In this document: positions 24,723-33,586 of the stretch, piece after piece
Layout of the letters: each line of letters begins with the position of its first letter
Numbering within the stretch: the first letter of the stretch is position 1
Assembly: GCF_002812045.1 (NCBI RefSeq)
Contig: NZ_NPEG01000009.1
Span: 1 to 64,000, forward strand
Reading direction: 5' to 3'
DNA length: 64,000 nucleotides
From: Leptospira haakeii
GTDB lineage: Bacteria; Spirochaetota; Leptospiria; Leptospirales; Leptospiraceae
Notes under the pieces: model-generated
The model's database searches: none
Seen by the model: only the letters and a program-made list of their open reading frames with translations
What the model was told of the DNA's origin: nothing
Made by a program: the position numbers and the translations under genes

Positions 24723-25172
24723 TTAGAAATTATCTTCGCTTAACTCTTTTAATTTTTGATTCATTTTTATATGTGAATTACGCACTGCGGTTTGGATATG
24801 CGAACTAAATACATTAGGCATAATTCCGGTTAAGATCGCAGTGTGACTGAATTTGGTGCGACCGGGAGTTATCTTTTCGAAAGTGAAACGATGATCTCCG
24901 GCAAACATGTATTTGAAAAAGAGCGGAAAGGCACCTTTCCAGGATATGGATTTAGAATTGGCGAGTTCGTATATCAATGCCTTGGTGGGCAGATACACTC
25001 CCGTAAAATAATAATCGAAAACAATAATCGTTCCGTCTTGCACCGGTTTGCCGAGAATCCTTTTTAAGAATGGGTTCCAGGAAGGAAACTTGGAGAAGTC
25101 GGTAAAAATACTCCAAATTTTTTCAGGGGATGCCTGGATTTCTATCGAGGTGACGATTGTTTGAGGATTCAT
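24723..25172 (-). CDS. SRPBCC (START-like) family protein
   Basis: The 149-residue protein has the SRPBCC pattern: an N-terminal strand TSIEIQASPEKIWSIFTDFSKFPSWNPF, alternating hydrophobic strands, and a long C-terminal helix. The fold encloses a hydrophobic ligand, often a lipid or polyketide. It lies next to the oxidoreductase/hydrolase/SDR operon but on the other strand, and is divergent from the cyclase receptor gene. No catalytic residues can be assigned. Confidence 0.75.
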   Translation of the reverse strand: MNPQTIVTSIEIQASPEKIWSIFTDFSKFPSWNPFLKRILGKPVQDGTIIVFDYYFTGVYLPTKALIYELANSKSISWKGAFPLFFKYMFAGDHRFTFEKITPGRTKFSHTAILTGIMPNVFSSHIQTAVRNSHIKMNQKLKELSEDNF

Positions 25173-25238
25173 TCGTCACATATCTGATGTTCTATCTGAA
25201 AAATGTCTATCTAATAAATGTTTAAAATTTGGTAATTT

Positions 25239-27323
25239 ATGAATTGTAAAAGTTTTATTCTCTATATCGTTAGCACTGCGTTATTCGCAAGTTCTTCTTT
25301 ATCTGCAGAAGATAAGATCCACGTTAGCAAAGATATCGAAAGATTACCTTTAGGTAAGTCAGTCTATTATCTGGAAGATCCGGAAAGGAAATTAACATTC
25401 GAAGATGTTTCTAAGCCAGATGTAGAATCGAAATTTATAAAATCCGATCAGGATTCTTTGGATTTTGGGCAATTGAATTATAATTACTGGTTTCGTCTAA
25501 CTTTCGAAAATGATACTCCTGAATCCGTTTCTAAACTTGTAGAAATCAATTACAGTAATATAGACATAGTTCAATTCTATAAACCGAATATAGATGGGGT
25601 TTATTCGAAGGAAGAAAGCGGGATGCTTTTTCCTTTTTCTGCCAGAAGTTTTAAGAATAGAAACTTCGTTTATCAGATAGATTTGGCGCCTGGGCAACAA
25701 AAAACTTATTATCTAATGACCTGGACCAGTGGTGGTCTAAAAGTCCCTCTGACCTTATGGGATAAGGAAAATTTTGTACAGTACAACGCCGATGTTCAGC
25801 ATGGATTAGGTTTATATTATGGAGTCATGGTTGTTATGATTCTTTATAATATATTCATTTTCTTCTCCGTTCGAGACGTAAGCTATTTTTATTATGTAAG
25901 TTATATATTAGGGTTTTTAGGAATCCAGTTAGTTCTTACTGGCCACGGATTTCAGTATCTTTGGCCTGACTTTCCGTTCTTACAAAGGAATTTCTACGTT
26001 ATCTTCACCGGAATCTGTATGGCGGCGGTTTTACTTTTTACCAAAAGATTCTTAAACACAAAGCAGAATGTTCCGGCTTGGTTAGATAAATCTATGAAGG
26101 TGATGATTGTAGCTCATGGTCTTCTTTTGTTTACTCCATTGGTTTTGCCTCCTGAAATTACGGTAAAGTTGGCATTGGTCCTTACCATTCCTGTTCTTAT
26201 CTTTATTCCGATCGCAACAGTAATTAGTTTCCTCAAAAAATTCAGACCTGCACGTTATTTTCTCTTGGCATTTACCGTTCTTACCGTTTCGGGAACTGTT
26301 GTGGTTTTGGGATTTATGAATGTCATAGGGTCTTCTTTCCTTACCGAATACGGATTATATCTTGGCTCTACGATGGAAGTTATTCTTCTTTCCATCGCCT
26401 TGGCAGACCGTATCAATATTATGAAAAAGGAAAAAGAAGAAGCCCAGGCAAAAACTTTGGAAATGCAAAAGATACTCACGGAGTCTTACGCTCGATTTGT
26501 TCCAAAAGACTTTTTGGCAAATTTAGGAAAAGACTCCATCTTGGATGTGAGGCTTGGTGACCAGATCCAGAAAGAGATGGCAGTTCTTTTCAGCGATATT
26601 CGGTCGTTTACCACATTATCAGAACAGATGACTCCTGCTGAGAATTTCAACTTTATCAATTCTTACTTAAGCAGGATGAGTCCGATTATCCAACGACATA
26701 ACGGATTTATAGATAAGTTTATCGGCGACGCAATCATGGCTCTATTTCAAAGAAACGTAATAGATGCGGTTTCCGCCGGCGTGGAAATGCAAAGGTATTT
26801 GAAAGAATACAACGAACACAGAAATCGCCAAGGATATATTCCTATTCAGATTGGAGTCGGTATACATTCAGGATCTCTGATGCTTGGGACAATTGGAGCG
26901 GAAGAAAGGTTAGAAGGTACTGTAATTTCAGACACAGTCAACCTTGCTTCTAGGATCGAAAGTCTCACTAAAGTATACGGTTCTAGAATTGCAGTCAGCG
27001 AAAGTACGATTGAAGAAGTTAAAAAAGACGGTAAATTCCATTTCCGCTTCTTGGATCGAGTAAAAGTAAAAGGTAAACAAAGGCCAGTTTCCGTTTATGA
27101 AGTGTTCGATGGGGACGAGCCTCAACACCAGGATCTGAAACTTAAAACCAAAGAATCCTATGAAAAAGGTGTGAAGGCATTTTATTCTAACTCATTCGAG
27201 GAGGCAAAACAACAGTTTGAGAATGTAATCTCAATCTTCCCGGATGATAAGGCTACCCAACTTTACTTAAAACGTTTGTACCCTGTAACCCATGATCGGA
27301 AGTTAGAAGAAGTAGAAGAATAA
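25239..27323 (+). CDS. 7TM-DISM receptor adenylate cyclase (class III)
   Basis: The 694-residue protein has a signal peptide (cleavage near residue 23), a periplasmic 7TMR-DISM extracellular domain (about 30-180), seven membrane helices (about 185-385), a short coiled coil and a class III cyclase domain (about 445-620). Metal ligands are D453 and D497, and the base-recognition pair is K493 and T561, the Lys/Thr pair of class IIIb adenylate cyclases. The catalytic N568 and R572 are present (VNLASR). After the cyclase a TPR-like helix pair ends the protein. The next gene encodes a paralogous receptor with a phosphatase output, and a cyclic-nucleotide-gated channel follows, so cAMP made here could open that channel. 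Confidence 0.88.
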   Translation: MNCKSFILYIVSTALFASSSLSAEDKIHVSKDIERLPLGKSVYYLEDPERKLTFEDVSKPDVESKFIKSDQDSLDFGQLNYNYWFRLTFENDTPESVSKLVEINYSNIDIVQFYKPNIDGVYSKEESGMLFPFSARSFKNRNFVYQIDLAPGQQKTYYLMTWTSGGLKVPLTLWDKENFVQYNADVQHGLGLYYGVMVVMILYNIFIFFSVRDVSYFYYVSYILGFLGIQLVLTGHGFQYLWPDFPFLQRNFYVIFTGICMAAVLLFTKRFLNTKQNVPAWLDKSMKVMIVAHGLLLFTPLVLPPEITVKLALVLTIPVLIFIPIATVISFLKKFRPARYFLLAFTVLTVSGTVVVLGFMNVIGSSFLTEYGLYLGSTMEVILLSIALADRINIMKKEKEEAQAKTLEMQKILTESYARFVPKDFLANLGKDSILDVRLGDQIQKEMAVLFSDIRSFTTLSEQMTPAENFNFINSYLSRMSPIIQRHNGFIDKFIGDAIMALFQRNVIDAVSAGVEMQRYLKEYNEHRNRQGYIPIQIGVGIHSGSLMLGTIGAEERLEGTVISDTVNLASRIESLTKVYGSRIAVSESTIEEVKKDGKFHFRFLDRVKVKGKQRPVSVYEVFDGDEPQHQDLKLKTKESYEKGVKAFYSNSFEEAKQQFENVISIFPDDKATQLYLKRLYPVTHDRKLEEVEE

Positions 27324-27372
27324 CCTGTGCCGAACGGCATCCGGTAATGATAAATCATCCGCTATTGGGAAC

Positions 27373-29511
27373 GTGAAAAGGCTATTTTATTCTTTCCTAA
27401 AGAAGGGAGGAGTAAAATATTCCTACAAACGTATTCCAATGTACCTAGTCAGGGTTTTCGTTCTAATTTTATGTTTTTCGGCCTCGTCTTTGTTTTCGGA
27501 GGAGGCCATTCCTTTATCTTCCCAAGTAGAACGCAAAAGAATTAGTACTGAGGTCTATTTTTTAGAAGATCCTAATAAAGGTCTTGGAATTGAGAAGGTC
27601 TCTTCGCAAGAGTATTCCGGAAAATTCAAAAAATCGGATATGGATCCTTTAAATTTCGGACAGACTAACTTCGATTATTGGATCAGGATTACCCTTAAAA
27701 ACCCAGAAAAGACACAGATCCGAAAAATTTTAGAAATAGATTATACGAATATTGATCGAGTGGACTTTTTTGCCGAGGACATATCCGGCAAACAGGAGTT
27801 AGTCAATTCGAGTGGGATGGCTTTTCCTTATCCTGTTAGAAAAGTAAATCACAGAAATTTTATCTACACTTTGGATTTTAAACCGGAGCAGATCCGTACT
27901 TTTTATCTGAAGTTGAACACTAGCGGTGGTTTGGTTTTTCCGCTGATCGTATGGAACCCAGAGACATTCTATCATCATAATGCCGATATTCATTTAGGCC
28001 TTGGATTGTATTACGGGATCATGTGTGTGATGATCCTTTATCATTTATTGATATTCTTATCCACTCGAGATATCAGTTATCTTTTCTTTGTGACCAATAT
28101 TTTCGGATTTTTTGGGATACAATTGGTACTTACCGGACATGGTTTCCAATATTTATGGTCAGAACATCCGGATCTACAGAGGAATTTGTACGTAGTTTTT
28201 ACTGGTATATGTATGTCCTCTTTGGTTTTGTTCGCCCAAAAGTTTTTAAATACTGAAGAGAATATAAATCGTAATCTGAATTATTCTCTTCATTTAACTT
28301 GGGTGCTTCATGCTTTTCTAATATTTACTCCTCTGTTTTTACCTCCTGAATTTACCGTAAAAGTAAGTCTGGCTTTAAGTATCCTTGCTCCTTCTTTGGT
28401 TTTGATTGCTGCATCTATTTGCTTTTTCAAAAATTATAGACCGGCTAGATACTTTCTATTGGCGTTTAGCTTTTTATGTATCTCTGGAATGTTTGTGGTT
28501 TTGAAATTCGCGAACTTGGTTGGGGTATCCAATTGGGCGGACGATGGATTGTATATAGGCTCTTCTATGTCCGCACTGATATTTTCATTTGCGTTGGCAG
28601 ATAAGATCAATATTCTCAAAAAAGAAAAAGAAGATGCACAACGCAAGATTTTCGAAGCACAAAAAGAAAATCTGGAAATGCAGAAAACCCTGAACGACTC
28701 TTTGGAGACCTTGGTAATCGAAAGGACCAAGACGATAGAAGAGCAAAAACTGGATATTGAAGCTAAGGCAAAATTGATCGAGAAAGACCTTGCTATAGCC
28801 GGAAAAATCCAATTTTCACTTCTTCCTTCCGTTCTTCCAAAAACACATAATGTAAGAATCGCATATAGATGTATTCCGATGTTGCACGTAGGCGGTGACT
28901 TTGTAGATCTCATCTCCGACAGAACTGGTAGAGCTCTCGGAGTATTTATCTGCGATGTAACTGGACATGGGACGGGAGCTGCTATGGTTGCTGCAATGGT
29001 CAAGATGGCTCTTGCGGATTGGTCCGATTATTTAAGTGATCCAGGTTACATGCTTGCAAAAATGAGAGCCCAGCTTATGGGAAAACTGAATGGAAACTTT
29101 GTGACAGCTACTATGATCACATTCTATCCAGAATCAGGAAGGATTTTAATTGCGAATGCAGGTCATCCGGAAGCGATATTGATACGTAAATCTAATGGAA
29201 AACATGAGACCTATCGTCCTTCTGGAATTGCGATCAATGAGTTCTTATCCACTCCAAATTACCAAACCTTAAAGACTGAATTGACTAAAGGTGATAAACT
29301 CATTCTATACACCGATGGTCTTCCGGAAGCAAGATCCAGAGAAGGAGACTTTTACGGAGATGATAGATTTTTAGATCTGCTCAAAAATTTCTCTGAATTA
29401 GAACCGGAACTTTTTTGCAACTCAGTGATCGGTAAGATCCAACATTTCACACAAGAAGAACAAAGTTCTCATGACGATATGGCAATGGTTGTTCTAGAAT
29501 ATCTAGGATAA
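27373..29511 (+). CDS. 7TM-DISM receptor with PP2C/SpoIIE-type serine phosphatase
   Basis: The 712-residue protein resembles its upstream neighbour through the periplasmic and seven-helix parts. It has a longer coiled coil (about 410-480) and a C-terminal PP2C-like SpoIIE/RsbU phosphatase domain (about 490-710). Metal-binding motifs are GGDFVDL, CDVTGHGTG and HDDMAMVV. Such phosphatases usually dephosphorylate an anti-anti-sigma factor. The frame opens with a GTG at 27373. An ATG at 27439 would start just before the signal peptide (MYLVRVFVLILCFSASSLFS), so the real start is uncertain. It probably lies in one transcript with the cyclase gene. Confidence 0.87.
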   Translation: MKRLFYSFLKKGGVKYSYKRIPMYLVRVFVLILCFSASSLFSEEAIPLSSQVERKRISTEVYFLEDPNKGLGIEKVSSQEYSGKFKKSDMDPLNFGQTNFDYWIRITLKNPEKTQIRKILEIDYTNIDRVDFFAEDISGKQELVNSSGMAFPYPVRKVNHRNFIYTLDFKPEQIRTFYLKLNTSGGLVFPLIVWNPETFYHHNADIHLGLGLYYGIMCVMILYHLLIFLSTRDISYLFFVTNIFGFFGIQLVLTGHGFQYLWSEHPDLQRNLYVVFTGICMSSLVLFAQKFLNTEENINRNLNYSLHLTWVLHAFLIFTPLFLPPEFTVKVSLALSILAPSLVLIAASICFFKNYRPARYFLLAFSFLCISGMFVVLKFANLVGVSNWADDGLYIGSSMSALIFSFALADKINILKKEKEDAQRKIFEAQKENLEMQKTLNDSLETLVIERTKTIEEQKLDIEAKAKLIEKDLAIAGKIQFSLLPSVLPKTHNVRIAYRCIPMLHVGGDFVDLISDRTGRALGVFICDVTGHGTGAAMVAAMVKMALADWSDYLSDPGYMLAKMRAQLMGKLNGNFVTATMITFYPESGRILIANAGHPEAILIRKSNGKHETYRPSGIAINEFLSTPNYQTLKTELTKGDKLILYTDGLPEARSREGDFYGDDRFLDLLKNFSELEPELFCNSVIGKIQHFTQEEQSSHDDMAMVVLEYLG

Positions 29512-29586
29512 TCAGTTTTTCATACGCAACGCTGTAGAAAGCCCTCTACTTAATCCGATATTTAAGTCAGCTTCTTAGGCCAAGTT

Positions 29587-30888
29587 ATGATAAGCTCGAA
29601 TAATCGCTTTAGAGTATATTGGGATTTACTTGTATTCGTTTGTATATTTTGGGCTTCCTTAGAATCACCTCTTAGGATCGTTATTTCTTACGATCAGGAT
29701 CTCCTTCTTACCGGTATTTACTTCTTTATAGATTCGGTCTTCGCGTTAGATATCATTTGGAATTGTATCACTCCTGAATATAAGGAGGGTAAATGGGTGG
29801 TGCTGAGGTCCGAAGTGATCCGAGGTTATCTAAAATCCTGGTTTATTATAGATCTGATTGCGGCAGTTCCTTTCGAATATGCCACCCTTAAAATTTTCGG
29901 CCTACAACAATCCCAATATCCTTATCTTTATCTCATTTTGGGAGTTACCCGGATCTTAAAAGTATTTAGAATTTCGGATATACTTCATCGGATCAATCTG
30001 GCCTTTCAACCAACGCCAGGGATCTTAAGACTAGTACTTTTTGCCTTTTGGGTCACATTAGTTGCTCATTGGTGCGCTGTTGGCTGGTTGTATATGGATG
30101 ATCTTCAGGATTATCAAACAGGTCAGTCAGAATATATCAGGGCCTTATATTGGACCGTGACTACTATTGCCACCGTGGGTTACGGGGACATTACCCCTTC
30201 TACCGATTTACAAAGAATATATACAATATTCGTAATGATGTTAGGGGCGGGTGTTTATGCTACTGTTATCGGTAATATCGCAAGTATATTAGGAAATCTT
30301 GATCTCGCTAAAGCCGCACAAATGAAGAAAATGGCGCAAGTGGATTCTTTCTTGAAAGCAAGGAGTATTCCGCCGAATATGCGCAGAAGAGTGAGAGATT
30401 ATTATATGTATATCATAGATAGAGGATGGGGAGAAGACGAAAGTGTACTTTTGAACGACCTACCTCTATCTTTAAGAAAAGAAGTGAAAATACAATTGCA
30501 TCGGAGTTTATTAGAGAAGGTCCCTTTTTTAAAAGGTGCCGATCCTGCTTTGGTGTCGAGTCTTGTTTTTTCTTTAAAACCTACGATCTTTTTGAAAGGA
30601 GATACAGTTTTTAAAAGAGGAGAGAAGGGTGATGGTCTTTACATTCTAAGCGAAGGCTCTGTGGATATATTAGGTCCTGATGATAAAACTGTTTTGTTGA
30701 ACTTACAAGAAGGACAGTTTTTCGGAGAATTAGCATTGGTGACAGAGGAACCAAGGTCCGCAACAGTTCGGGCTAGTAACACTTGTGAAATTTATACTTT
30801 AAGTAAATCGGACTTCGATCATTCTTTAGAAAGATTTTCAGAATTCAGATCCGCTATAGAAGAATCTGTTGCTAATTTAAAAAAATAA
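29587..30888 (+). CDS. Cyclic-nucleotide-gated K+ channel (LliK/SthK type)
   Basis: The 433-residue channel has six membrane helices (about 10-235), an S4-like helix with spaced basic residues (TRILKVFRISDILHR), a pore helix and the K+ selectivity filter TVGYGD at residues 196-201. A C-linker follows, then a cyclic-nucleotide-binding domain (about 305-425) with the phosphate-binding cassette FGELAL ... EEPRSATVR, in which E381 and R390 would bind the ribose and phosphate. Relatives include LliK from Leptospira licerasiae and SthK from Spirochaeta thermophila, both structurally studied. It follows the two 7TM-DISM receptor genes after about 75 bases. Confidence 0.92.
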   Translation: MISSNNRFRVYWDLLVFVCIFWASLESPLRIVISYDQDLLLTGIYFFIDSVFALDIIWNCITPEYKEGKWVVLRSEVIRGYLKSWFIIDLIAAVPFEYATLKIFGLQQSQYPYLYLILGVTRILKVFRISDILHRINLAFQPTPGILRLVLFAFWVTLVAHWCAVGWLYMDDLQDYQTGQSEYIRALYWTVTTIATVGYGDITPSTDLQRIYTIFVMMLGAGVYATVIGNIASILGNLDLAKAAQMKKMAQVDSFLKARSIPPNMRRRVRDYYMYIIDRGWGEDESVLLNDLPLSLRKEVKIQLHRSLLEKVPFLKGADPALVSSLVFSLKPTIFLKGDTVFKRGEKGDGLYILSEGSVDILGPDDKTVLLNLQEGQFFGELALVTEEPRSATVRASNTCEIYTLSKSDFDHSLERFSEFRSAIEESVANLKK

Positions 30889-30979
30889 TCGTTCAAATTC
30901 CTTTTCATAGATCGATCCCGAAATTACTTGACCGACTCATAAATTCTGCTAAAAAGCTCGGGCGGAAACAGGAGATTTT

Positions 30980-31420
30980 ATGTTACCGGTAATACCGTTA
31001 AATTATTTAGCAATTTTGGTTGGAGTTCTTGCAAACGTAGTGATCGGATTTCTTTGGTTCGGCCCGATCTTCGGTAAGGTTTGGGCAAAAGAAATGGGTT
31101 ATGAAAATATGGAGCCCGATACTAAGGCGATGTTGAAATCCATGGGTCTCATGGTCATCGGTTCTTTTTTAACAGCTTATGTTTTAGCTCATAGTTTATT
31201 TGTTTGGAAACCTTCTTCTTGGAATCTTCCTGGAGATGGACCTGCTTGGATGTATGGAGCCTATGCTGCATTCTATACTTGGCTAGGTTTTTATATACCG
31301 ATGCTTTTAGGTTCTGTTGCTTGGGAATCAAAATCCTGGAAATTGTTTTTTATCAACGCCGGATACAATTTGGTTTCTTTGGCAGCTATCGGTCTCATCC
31401 TCGCTGTTTGGCCTGCTTAA
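30980..31420 (+). CDS. DUF1761 family membrane protein
   Basis: The 146-residue protein has four hydrophobic helices (about 8-27, 50-70, 88-110, 122-142) and the N-terminal NYLAILVGVLANVVIGFLWFG stretch followed by KVWAKEMGY, typical of DUF1761. Members are small integral membrane proteins of unknown function. It is preceded by a GGAGA ribosome-binding site and followed by a strong inverted repeat. Confidence 0.8.
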   Translation: MLPVIPLNYLAILVGVLANVVIGFLWFGPIFGKVWAKEMGYENMEPDTKAMLKSMGLMVIGSFLTAYVLAHSLFVWKPSSWNLPGDGPAWMYGAYAAFYTWLGFYIPMLLGSVAWESKSWKLFFINAGYNLVSLAAIGLILAVWPA

Positions 31421-31444
31421 TAAAAAGAACCACATTCCTAATTT

Positions 31445-31475
31445 ATAAAAAAGGGATTCCAAATCGGAATCCCTT
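31445..31475 (-). terminator. Inverted repeat with terminator shape on the minus strand
   Basis: AAGGGATTCC (31451-31460) and GGAATCCCTT (31466-31475) form a perfect 10-bp stem with a 5-base loop. The A-run is on the left (31447-31452), so the U-tract appears only in leftward transcripts, although the flanking genes run rightward. It may act as a weak rightward terminator, or it may stop antisense transcripts. Confidence 0.55.
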
Positions 31476-31531
31476 CTAATATCCTAAGCTAAAACCAGAA
31501 ATTTGTTTCCGAAGGAAGTCCGGAAGTTCTC

Positions 31532-33586
31532 TTGAAAAGTAAGCATAACGTATTAATTTTTATTCCTTCGTTGATTGGGGCTTTAGTTCTGTTCGGCTGG
31601 CTATTGGACATTGAGATCTTAAAACGACCTAGGGATACTATGGTTGCGATGAATCCGATGTCAGCAGTTTCCTTTGTATTTATCGGATTAGCACTTTATC
31701 TCAACCTAAATCACTCGGATTTAAATAAATCCCGAATTGCGATTCGTTTGATCGCGTTATTCGTTCTTTCAATTGGCCTTACTAAATTATATTCGATTAT
31801 CAGTGGATTTGATCTTGGAATGGATAAGGTCCTTTTTTCAGATAAGATAGCAAAAGATATCATAAAAGGTATTCCAAACAGAATGGCTCCGAATACTGCG
31901 TTCGATTTTGTAGTGCTTGGTTTTGCAGTTTTTTTGAGTTCCTATCGAAAGGAAGTTTTAAGTTCTATTTCTAATTATTTATGCATTTTGGTACTTTTGA
32001 TAGGACTATTTTCGGTTATAGGTTATGTATACCAGGTACAGGAATTTTACGGAATTCTTTCCTATATTCCTATGGCAATTCACACAGCCATTAGTTTTAT
32101 TTTCTGTTCTTTTGCTCTTCTTTTGATCAACGGTCATTTCGGATTTATGAGAGTGTTTACGAGTAAAAGTTCCGGAGGGATCTTAGCTCGGGTTCTAATT
32201 CCGTTTTTGATCATTGTCCCTGTTTTGTTCGGTTATATTCGTATTTATCTGAACAGATTGAATCCAGTTAGCTTGGAACTCGGAGTAGGATTCCTGATGA
32301 CAGGGATCATACTTACTTTTTTTATCCTGGTTTGGTTCGTTGCTACTCAATTAGAAAAATCCGATATAGCAAGAACGGACGCGGAAAGGAAACTTTCGGA
32401 ATTGAATCATGAATTGGAGATATTGGTCAGTTCTAAAACCATGGATCTATTTAAAAGTGAGAATAGGTTTAGGACTATTTTAGAACAATTTCCTTATCCT
32501 GTACTGACTTATGATCCTCAAGGAGTTTGTACAGGAACAAATTTTGCCTGGGAAGAAATGTGGAATACCAGAAGAGATGTATTAGTCGATTATAATATAT
32601 TAAAAGATCCTCAGATAAAGGAAGCCGGATTTTTTCCTTTTGTAGAAAAGGCATTTGGTGGGGAACCGGCAATTTCAGAACCTTTCCCTTATGATCCGAA
32701 ACTAATTGGAAGTTCGGGAAGGAATCGTTGGTTGCAGATGGTGCTTTATCCGGTTAAAAATACCGCAGGTAATATCTTAGAAGTGATCGTAGTTCACCAA
32801 GACATTACTGCAAGTAAAGAAGCGGAGAATGAGATCCGCTTACTGAATAATGAATTAGAGGAAAGAGTAAAGGTCCGCACAGAACAATTAGTTTTGGCGA
32901 ATAAGGAATTAGAATCCTTCTCCTATTCTATCTCGCACGACTTAAGGGCGCCTATCCGAGGGATCAGCGGTTTTACTCAGATCTTGATGGAAGATTATGG
33001 AGTGAATTTTGACGCGGAAGGAAAAAGGATAATAGGCAAAATTATAGAGAATGCCAAGCAGATGGGCCAGCTAGTGGATGATCTTTTGGAATTCTCCAGG
33101 TTAGGAAGAACTGAACTCGCCGAAAGAGAAATTTCAATGAAAGAATTGGCTACAACAGTATATAAAGAATTAATAAACTTAGAATCTGGAAGAGAGATCC
33201 GTTTTGAGATAAAAGATATTCCTAATGTTAGAGCGGACCAACCTGCGGTTCGCCAACTTTGGGTGAACTTGATCTCAAATGCGATCAAATATACTAAAAA
33301 AGCAGAAGCCCCTCTTATCCAAATTGGTTTTATAGAATCAAAAGAAGGAACCGTCTTTTATGTAAAAGACAATGGTGCTGGTTTCAATATGCAGTATTAT
33401 CATAAATTATTCGGGGTCTTCCAGAGATTACATTCAAATGCGGACTTTGAAGGTACAGGAGTTGGTCTTGCAATTGTCAAAAGGATTGCTTCTCGTCACG
33501 GAGGTAATGTTTGGGCAGAGTCTAAAGAAGGAGAGGGTGCTACTTTCTATTTCACCCTCCCAGGACAAGATTCTAAATTAAAGTGA
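31532..33586 (+). CDS. Membrane sensor histidine kinase with PAS domain
   Basis: The 684-residue kinase has about eight N-terminal membrane helices (residues 5-275), a coiled-coil linker, a PAS domain (about 305-440), a second coiled coil, a HisKA domain with the phospho-acceptor His469 (SISHDLRAPIRG) and a HATPase domain with N-box NLISNAIKYT and G-boxes DNGAGF and GTGVGLAI. The domain order resembles the cyanobacteriochrome-like/Cph1 group of kinases, but the sensor input is unknown. It starts with TTG preceded by GGAAG. No response regulator lies beside it. It overlaps the end of the convergent di-haem oxidoreductase gene by nine bases. Confidence 0.88.
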   Translation: MKSKHNVLIFIPSLIGALVLFGWLLDIEILKRPRDTMVAMNPMSAVSFVFIGLALYLNLNHSDLNKSRIAIRLIALFVLSIGLTKLYSIISGFDLGMDKVLFSDKIAKDIIKGIPNRMAPNTAFDFVVLGFAVFLSSYRKEVLSSISNYLCILVLLIGLFSVIGYVYQVQEFYGILSYIPMAIHTAISFIFCSFALLLINGHFGFMRVFTSKSSGGILARVLIPFLIIVPVLFGYIRIYLNRLNPVSLELGVGFLMTGIILTFFILVWFVATQLEKSDIARTDAERKLSELNHELEILVSSKTMDLFKSENRFRTILEQFPYPVLTYDPQGVCTGTNFAWEEMWNTRRDVLVDYNILKDPQIKEAGFFPFVEKAFGGEPAISEPFPYDPKLIGSSGRNRWLQMVLYPVKNTAGNILEVIVVHQDITASKEAENEIRLLNNELEERVKVRTEQLVLANKELESFSYSISHDLRAPIRGISGFTQILMEDYGVNFDAEGKRIIGKIIENAKQMGQLVDDLLEFSRLGRTELAEREISMKELATTVYKELINLESGREIRFEIKDIPNVRADQPAVRQLWVNLISNAIKYTKKAEAPLIQIGFIESKEGTVFYVKDNGAGFNMQYYHKLFGVFQRLHSNADFEGTGVGLAIVKRIASRHGGNVWAESKEGEGATFYFTLPGQDSKLK

